This document shows, piece by piece, positions 12,564 through 16,339 of a stretch of 16,339 nt of DNA. The notes beneath the pieces are model-generated. The model worked only from the letters and a program-made list of their open reading frames with translations, searched no databases and was not told the origin of the DNA. The first letter of the stretch is position 1. The number at the start of each line of letters is the position of its first letter. Made by a program: the position numbers and the translations under genes. Origin of the DNA: an uncultured Oscillospiraceae bacterium (GTDB lineage: Bacteria; Bacillota; Clostridia; Oscillospirales; Oscillospiraceae); the NCBI GenBank assembly GCA_934593275.1, contig CAKTQE010000054.1, positions 1 to 16,339 on the forward strand. Direction: 5' to 3'.

Positions 12564-13733
12564 ATGGAAGGTTCTATTTATGTAAGTGTGCTTGGCAAAT
12601 TTACAATATATGGGCCGGGCTTGCCCAGGCCCAGGGTGGTGAACCTCAACGGACGCTCCCGGCGGTTGTGGACGCTGATTGCCTATCTGATTATGAATCG
12701 GGAACGGGGTGTTCCTGCCCAGGAGCTGACGGATTGGCTCTGGCCCCAGTCAGAGGGCGCAAACACGCTGAGTACCCTGCAAAACAACCTCAGCCGCGCC
12801 CGGGGCGCGCTGATGGAATTGGGCTTGGAAAACGGAAAGCGGATGATTTACAACAACTCCGGTACCTATTTTTGGGCACCGGACCGAACCACCGTTCTGG
12901 ATTGCGAGTATTTTGAAAATCTGTGCCAAAAGGCCCGGGAGGTCGGTACGGTAGAGGCGGCCCTTACCGCCGTCAGGGCCTACAGCGGACCCTTTCTGCC
13001 GGAATGCCAGGGGGAACCCTGGCGGGAGAAGTGGCACCGGCGTTATGAAGACCTGTACCGGGAAGTTTTGACGGACCTGGTACCCCGGCTTCTGGAACAG
13101 GCCCGATTTGAGGAAGCGGAAGACCTGTGCAAGAAAGCCCAGGCCTGGGACCCGGAAAACCAGCACTGGGTGGCCTACCGCATGAAAGTCCTGCGGCGTT
13201 CCGGCAAAACAGGAGAGGCCTTAAAGGTCTTTGAGGAACTGGGCCTGGATGCCGGGGCCGTTTCCACGGAAGTATCCCTGGAACGGGAGGAAGCTCTGCG
13301 GGACAGCGGAAAAGAACCGGATGACAGCCGCTTGATCTGCGATATGATCGGCAGCGACGCTTCCAATAAGGGAGCCATGCGCTGCGAAAAAGGCGTGTTC
13401 CGGGAGTTTGTCTGCCGCCAGCTGCGGGACCTGCGCCGGGGCGGGGAAGCCCAGGTCGTGACCTTCCGAACCGCGGTGGAGAACCAGCCGGTTCTTTCCC
13501 GGACCATGGACCGCATGGAACAGGTTCTGACCAATGCCCTGCGGGGCGGCGACCCCTTTACTCGTGGCGGGGATGGCCTGTTCCTGCTGCTGCTATCCAA
13601 CGCCAGCCGGGAAAACGGAGAAATGGTAGCAAATCGCATTCTCTCCCACTACAACGAAAACTGCCCGGAGACGCTGACACCGTTCGCATTCCAGGTCATG
13701 GACCTGAAAGATTTTTCTCCCGCAAACATATAA
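12564..13733 (+). CDS. SARP/BTAD transcriptional regulator with degenerate GGDEF-like C-terminus
   Basis: The 389-residue protein begins with a winged-helix domain (about 1-100) of the OmpR-like SARP type: VSVLGKFTIYGPG, RRLWTLIAYLIMNRERGVPAQ, and LQNNLSRARGALMELGL as the recognition part. The bacterial transcriptional activator (TPR) domain follows at about 105-245, with YSGPFLPEC, W..R..RYEDLYREVL and paired helical repeats. The C-terminal 110 residues resemble a diguanylate cyclase fold, with ALRGGDPFTRGGDGLFLLLL where an active enzyme has R-x-D-x-x-x-R-x-GGDEF; the signature is GDGLF, so catalysis is very unlikely. The ATG at 12564 with AGAGGTG is preferred over a GTG at 12555 in the same frame. 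It has its own promoter right after the surface operon, so it may control that operon or answer a second signal. The target is unknown. Confidence 0.87.
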   Translation: MEGSIYVSVLGKFTIYGPGLPRPRVVNLNGRSRRLWTLIAYLIMNRERGVPAQELTDWLWPQSEGANTLSTLQNNLSRARGALMELGLENGKRMIYNNSGTYFWAPDRTTVLDCEYFENLCQKAREVGTVEAALTAVRAYSGPFLPECQGEPWREKWHRRYEDLYREVLTDLVPRLLEQARFEEAEDLCKKAQAWDPENQHWVAYRMKVLRRSGKTGEALKVFEELGLDAGAVSTEVSLEREEALRDSGKEPDDSRLICDMIGSDASNKGAMRCEKGVFREFVCRQLRDLRRGGEAQVVTFRTAVENQPVLSRTMDRMEQVLTNALRGGDPFTRGGDGLFLLLLSNASRENGEMVANRILSHYNENCPETLTPFAFQVMDLKDFSPANI

Positions 13734-13737
13734 GGTT

Positions 13738-13764
13738 CCCCCTACACGTCCTTTGTGTAGGGGG
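13738..13764 (+). terminator. Terminator of the SARP gene
   Basis: Perfect 10-bp stem CCCCCTACAC/GTGTAGGGGG with a 7-nt loop, four bases past the stop codon. The T run after it is poor (ATCATTTGTC), possibly because the fold-back repeat begins there. Confidence 0.75.
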
Positions 13765-13770
13765 ATCATT

Positions 13771-13897
13771 TGTCATTCAGGCCTTGAGCGTCAGCGGAGT
13801 GGAGGAATCCACCACGTAGCAGAAATATACCAACACAAGGTAAAATCTGCTACTCGGGAAGATTCCTCGACTCCGTTTCACTGCGCTCGGAATGACA
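13771..13897. repeat. Fold-back repeat with TGTCATTC ends
   Basis: The 127-bp element has arms of about 53 bp (13771-13823 and 13846-13897) around a 22-nt loop. Shared arm blocks are TGTCATTC, CGGAGT, GAGGAATC and GTAGCAGA. The right arm read outward-in (TGTCATTCCGAGCGCAGTGA...) is, from memory, a repeat end seen many times in unrelated bacterial genomes. The left arm is more diverged. It sits between convergent genes with no coding content. I cannot define a target duplication. Confidence 0.75.
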
Positions 13898-13899
13898 TG

Positions 13900-13927
13900 A
13901 GAGCCAGTCCCGGCAGGGACTGGCTCT
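13900..13927 (-). terminator. Hairpin after the NSS transporter gene
   Basis: Perfect 12-bp stem AGAGCCAGTCCC/GGGACTGGCTCT with a 4-nt loop, 20 bp past the transporter stop. On the minus strand the following bases are CATGTCATTCC, so the T run is interrupted where the fold-back repeat begins. Confidence 0.7.
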
Positions 13928-13947
13928 TACGAATATTCAGAGTTTTC

Positions 13948-15270
13948 TCAAAATGCTACCCGGAAAATCAGGGCGATGGCGCACAGGAGGATGGCCAGGG
14001 GGACGTAGAGGTACTTGCCCAAATTGTACCAGACGCTGCCATGGGGCTTGGCCGCTCCCTGGTTTACCGCTTCCATGAGGGCTTTGCGGGGCAGCACCCA
14101 GAACCAGCTGATGGCCCCCAGGGTGGCACCCAGGGGGATAATGTAGATGGATACCAAATCCATCCAGGGACCCCACTTGGAAATAGGCTCCATAGAAAGA
14201 CCGAAGCCCAGACAGGCGGCGGCCAGAATGGCCAGCACCGTCCAGCGGCCCAGCCGGGGGAACCGGTGCATCAGAGACTCGGCCACGGCTTCAAACATAT
14301 TCTGCAAGGAGCTGATACCGGCGAAAATCATGGCAACATAGAGGATGATGGCAAACAGCCGCCCTAAGAAAATGTCCTGCAAAATCTCCGGCAGCGTCAC
14401 AAACAGCAGCCCCGGTCCGGCCCCTACGTCCAGCCCATAGCTAAAGCAAGCGGGCAGGATCACAAGGGCGGCCACAAAGGCGGCCACGGTATCAAACAGT
14501 GCCGTGTGTCGTGCCACCCCTACCACGTTCTCCTGTTTGGAAAGATAGGCTCCGTAGACGATCATGCCGCTGCCGGTAATGGACAGGGAGAAAAACGCCT
14601 GACCCATGGCCTGAATCCACACCTTGGGGTCCGAGAGGGAACTCCACCGGGGCCGCATCAAAAAGGCGTATCCCGCCCCGGAGCCGGGAAGCAGTGCCAC
14701 CCGAACCGCTAAAATCAGGAAAATCACAAAAAACAGGGGCATCATAATTTTGTTGGTCCGCTCAATGCTCTTGGCCCCCAGCATCAGCGTCAGCAGGGTA
14801 CCGAGAACCACAACGATATGGTAGGGTACCACGGCGTAGGGGGCTTCCGAGAAAGAAGCAAACCATGCCGCCGCGTCTGCCGACAGCAGCACCCCCGTCA
14901 GGGAGTCCACCAGGGCCTTTAACACATAGCTGACGATTACCGCATAGCCGATGGCAATGCACAGCGAGCCTGCCAGAGGCAGCCAACCCAGCACCTTTCC
15001 CACAGTCCCCAGGTTGCGGCTCTCCCATACGGAGGCATAGGTTCCCAAAGTGCCGGTGCCGGACCGGCGGCCCATGGCAAACTCCGCAGGCAGGGCCACG
15101 CAGCCAAACAGTGCCACAAACAGCAGATAGGCCACCAAAAACGCGCCGCCGCCGTTGGTTCCCATTTTATTCGGGAACCCCCATACATTTGCCATGCCCA
15201 CGGCGGAACCCACCGAGGCCAGAATAAAGCCCCAGCGGCTGGCAAAGCCGTGCTTCTTGGATGATTCCAT
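13948..15270 (-). CDS. Sodium-dependent transporter, NSS (SLC6) family
   Basis: The 440 residues and about 11 hydrophobic segments fit bacterial NSS proteins. TM1 reads FILASVGSAVGMANVWGFP, followed by TNGGGAFLVAYLL, matching the unwound TM1 of LeuT; Gly21, Ala23 and Asn28 correspond to LeuT sodium ligands Gly20, Ala22 and Asn27. AFFSLSITGSGMIVYGAYL corresponds to TM6. The family couples Na+ entry to uptake of amino acids such as tryptophan, tyrosine or leucine; the substrate here is unknown. The extracellular-gate Arg30 of LeuT (in RFP) is replaced by Gly31. The start at 15270 has AAAGGGA upstream; the frame is open 23 codons further, but those lie within the leader and promoter. The gene is convergent with the SARP gene and divergent from the small-protein/nuclease operon, with its own promoter. 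Confidence 0.93.
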   Translation of the reverse strand: MESSKKHGFASRWGFILASVGSAVGMANVWGFPNKMGTNGGGAFLVAYLLFVALFGCVALPAEFAMGRRSGTGTLGTYASVWESRNLGTVGKVLGWLPLAGSLCIAIGYAVIVSYVLKALVDSLTGVLLSADAAAWFASFSEAPYAVVPYHIVVVLGTLLTLMLGAKSIERTNKIMMPLFFVIFLILAVRVALLPGSGAGYAFLMRPRWSSLSDPKVWIQAMGQAFFSLSITGSGMIVYGAYLSKQENVVGVARHTALFDTVAAFVAALVILPACFSYGLDVGAGPGLLFVTLPEILQDIFLGRLFAIILYVAMIFAGISSLQNMFEAVAESLMHRFPRLGRWTVLAILAAACLGFGLSMEPISKWGPWMDLVSIYIIPLGATLGAISWFWVLPRKALMEAVNQGAAKPHGSVWYNLGKYLYVPLAILLCAIALIFRVAF

Positions 15271-15305
15271 TTTTCTATTCCCTTTCAAAAAAACAAGATG
15301 AATTG

Positions 15306-15333
15306 ATTGTATCAGGAACTTTTGGAAAGTCAA
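15306..15333 (-). promoter_or_regulatory. Sigma-A promoter of the NSS transporter
   Basis: Minus-strand TTGACT (15328-15333) and TACAAT (15306-15311) with a 16-bp spacer. A TG lies just before the -10 (TGATACAAT). Confidence 0.7.
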
Positions 15334-15357
15334 GGACAAAAGCCACGGGATTTGGCC

Positions 15358-15379
15358 TTTTCCCTTTCTAATGGGAAAA
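15358..15379. repeat. Inverted repeat between divergent promoters
   Basis: TTTTCCC (15358-15364) and GGGAAAA (15373-15379) around 8 bases, placed just upstream of the plus-strand -35 box and 24 bp from the minus-strand -35. It resembles the TTCCC/GGGAA dyad at 4373-4386. An operator role is a guess. Confidence 0.35.
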
Positions 15380-15382
15380 CGG

Positions 15383-15411
15383 TTGATTTTTCGCGCTATT
15401 TTTGATATGCT
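15383..15411 (+). promoter_or_regulatory. Sigma-A promoter of the small protein-nuclease operon
   Basis: TTGATT (15383-15388) and TATGCT (15406-15411) with a 17-bp spacer, 31 bp before the start codon. Confidence 0.65.
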
Positions 15412-15442
15412 TTCCCGGAATGATCAAGAGGGAGGGGAAAAA

Positions 15443-15841
15443 ATGATACTTGTAAGCTGTGTTGAAAACCGGGACGGTCTGCGCTTCAATGGCCGCCGGT
15501 GCAGCCGGGACCGGGAAATGTGCCGGGACCTGCTGGAACGCTCCAGGGGGAAGCTCTGGCTTTCCAAGGAGAGCCGGATTCTTTTTAAAGAGTTTCCCCA
15601 GGCAGAGCTTCATGTGGTGGAAGACCCGGCGGAAACGCCCCCGGGGGAATACTGCTTCTGGGAGGCCCCGGCAGGGGATATACAGCCGGAGGAACTTCTT
15701 CTCTACCGCTGGAACCGGGACTACCCCTGGGATGAGGGCTTCTGTTTTCCACAGGGGGTGTGGATCAAAAAAGAGCAGCGGGATTTCCCAGGCTTTTCCC
15801 ACCCGGAAATCACGGCAGAGCGTTATATAAAAGGAGAATGA
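15443..15841 (+). CDS. Conserved clostridial protein of unknown function
   Basis: The 132-residue protein begins MILVSCVENRDGLRFNGRRC, then SRDREMCRDLLERS, and has PGEYCFWE, LLLYRWNRDYPWD and FPGFSHPEITAERY later. I recognise this as a family common in clostridia (the usual start is like VDDRNGMMFNHRRQS) and often next to a nuclease gene; the name ribonuclease Z is sometimes attached to it without support. It has no signal peptide or membrane segment. The ATG at 15443 follows GGGAGGGG; the frame is open to 15371 but the promoter lies there. It is separated by 4 bp from the downstream nuclease gene, so a shared role is likely. An inhibitor or folding partner of the nuclease is conceivable but unproven. 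Confidence 0.8.
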   Translation: MILVSCVENRDGLRFNGRRCSRDREMCRDLLERSRGKLWLSKESRILFKEFPQAELHVVEDPAETPPGEYCFWEAPAGDIQPEELLLYRWNRDYPWDEGFCFPQGVWIKKEQRDFPGFSHPEITAERYIKGE

Positions 15842-15845
15842 CACC

Positions 15846-16339
15846 ATGGCAAAGCAGAAGAATCAGAAAATCAAGACGCTGCCGGAACTGCTGCTGTTGT
15901 TGCTGCTTCTGGGCCTTGCCTGGGTCTACCAGGTCTATTTTGGCCCTGGCAGAGCCATTTCTTTGGAGAACATTCCGGCCTATTCCGGCCAGCCCTATGT
16001 GGCCATCAACAGAAACCAGCCTTTTTTCACCCAGGAGGATTTTACGGAATGCTCCTATGAAACCTATGCGCCCCTGGACGGCCTGGGCCGCTGCGGTCCG
16101 GCGGAAGCCTGTGTGGGGGAGGACCTGATGCCCACGGAAAAGCGGGGCAGCATCAGTTCCGTGAAACCCACCGGCTGGGTCAACCGGCAGTACGACTTTA
16201 TAGACGGCAAGAGCCTGTATAACCGCTGCCACCTCATCGGCTACCAGCTGACGGCGGAAAACGCCAACAAACAAAACCTCATTACGGGGACACGCTATTT
16301 AAATGTCACCGGCATGCTGCCCTTTGAAAACATGGTGGC
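15846..16339 (+). CDS. DNA/RNA non-specific endonuclease, membrane-anchored (3' end outside window)
   Basis: The first 164 residues are present. Residues 11-28 form an uncleaved-looking signal anchor (LPELLLLLLLLGLAWVYQV) after a Lys-rich N-terminus, so the enzyme is exported and probably tethered. The catalytic segment is YNRCHLIGYQLT (His129), followed by NANKQNLITGTRYLNVTGM, where Asn153 aligns with the Mg-binding Asn191 of streptococcal EndA. This places it in the beta-beta-alpha-Me nuclease group (EndA/NucA type), which cuts DNA and RNA without sequence preference. The usual DRGH motif is NRCH here. The start has AAGGAG upstream and is coupled closely to the preceding gene. Likely roles are nutrient scavenging from extracellular DNA or DNA uptake; the window gives no competence genes to decide. 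Confidence 0.92.
   Translation, partial: MAKQKNQKIKTLPELLLLLLLLGLAWVYQVYFGPGRAISLENIPAYSGQPYVAINRNQPFFTQEDFTECSYETYAPLDGLGRCGPAEACVGEDLMPTEKRGSISSVKPTGWVNRQYDFIDGKSLYNRCHLIGYQLTAENANKQNLITGTRYLNVTGMLPFENMV

Noticed and set aside
13771..13897. CRISPR-like repeat
   Set aside because: There are only two arms, and they are inverted rather than regularly spaced direct repeats.
13753..14367. Plus-strand frame of 204 codons across the fold-back repeat
   Set aside because: It runs through hairpins and then antisense to the NSS transporter; composition is low-complexity and no ribosome site is present.

Overview
This window comes from a spore-forming, anaerobic gut-type member of the Clostridia, most likely an Oscillospiraceae relative of Flavonifractor or Pseudoflavonifractor. 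I infer this from the start of a spoVAD gene, strong AGGAGG-type ribosome binding sites, GC-rich codon use, an IreB gene, and large secreted proteins typical of that family. The assignment rests on recognition of protein families, not on a search.

Left part (1-4452), all on the minus strand. In reading order from the right these are: nnrD (NAD(P)HX dehydratase), a small lipoprotein, mazF, ireB, a small conserved protein, an SH3-NlpC/P60 cell-wall hydrolase, and the 5' end of spoVAD, which leaves the window. Several have their own recognisable promoter and terminator. nnrD, the lipoprotein and mazF look like a reduced form of the Bacillus acpS-nnrD-ydcC-alr-ndoAI-ndoA neighbourhood, with alr and the antitoxin missing. 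A 161-bp fold-back MITE with IS5-like ends and a TTAG target duplication sits exactly between nnrD and the lipoprotein gene. Removing it in silico restores a tightly packed operon junction.

Middle part (4453-13733), plus strand. A MalT-like (LAL/STAND) LuxR regulator overlaps by ATGA the start of a 1506-residue secreted surface protein. An SH3-like lipoprotein follows, and then, from its own promoter, a SARP/BTAD regulator whose C-terminus looks like a degenerate GGDEF domain. The LuxR gene has a good -10 box, a poor -35 box and a perfect dyad centred near -43, which suggests an activator-dependent promoter. This block is the best candidate for an undescribed system: a regulated surface-display cassette carrying its own regulators.

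Right part (13734-16339). A terminator, a second fold-back repeat ending in TGTCATTC and another hairpin separate the SARP gene from a convergent Na+-dependent amino-acid transporter of the NSS family. Divergent from the transporter is a two-gene operon: a conserved small protein of unknown function, and a membrane-anchored DNA/RNA non-specific nuclease cut by the window end.

I saw no tRNA, rRNA, CRISPR array, complete insertion sequence or sortase motif.
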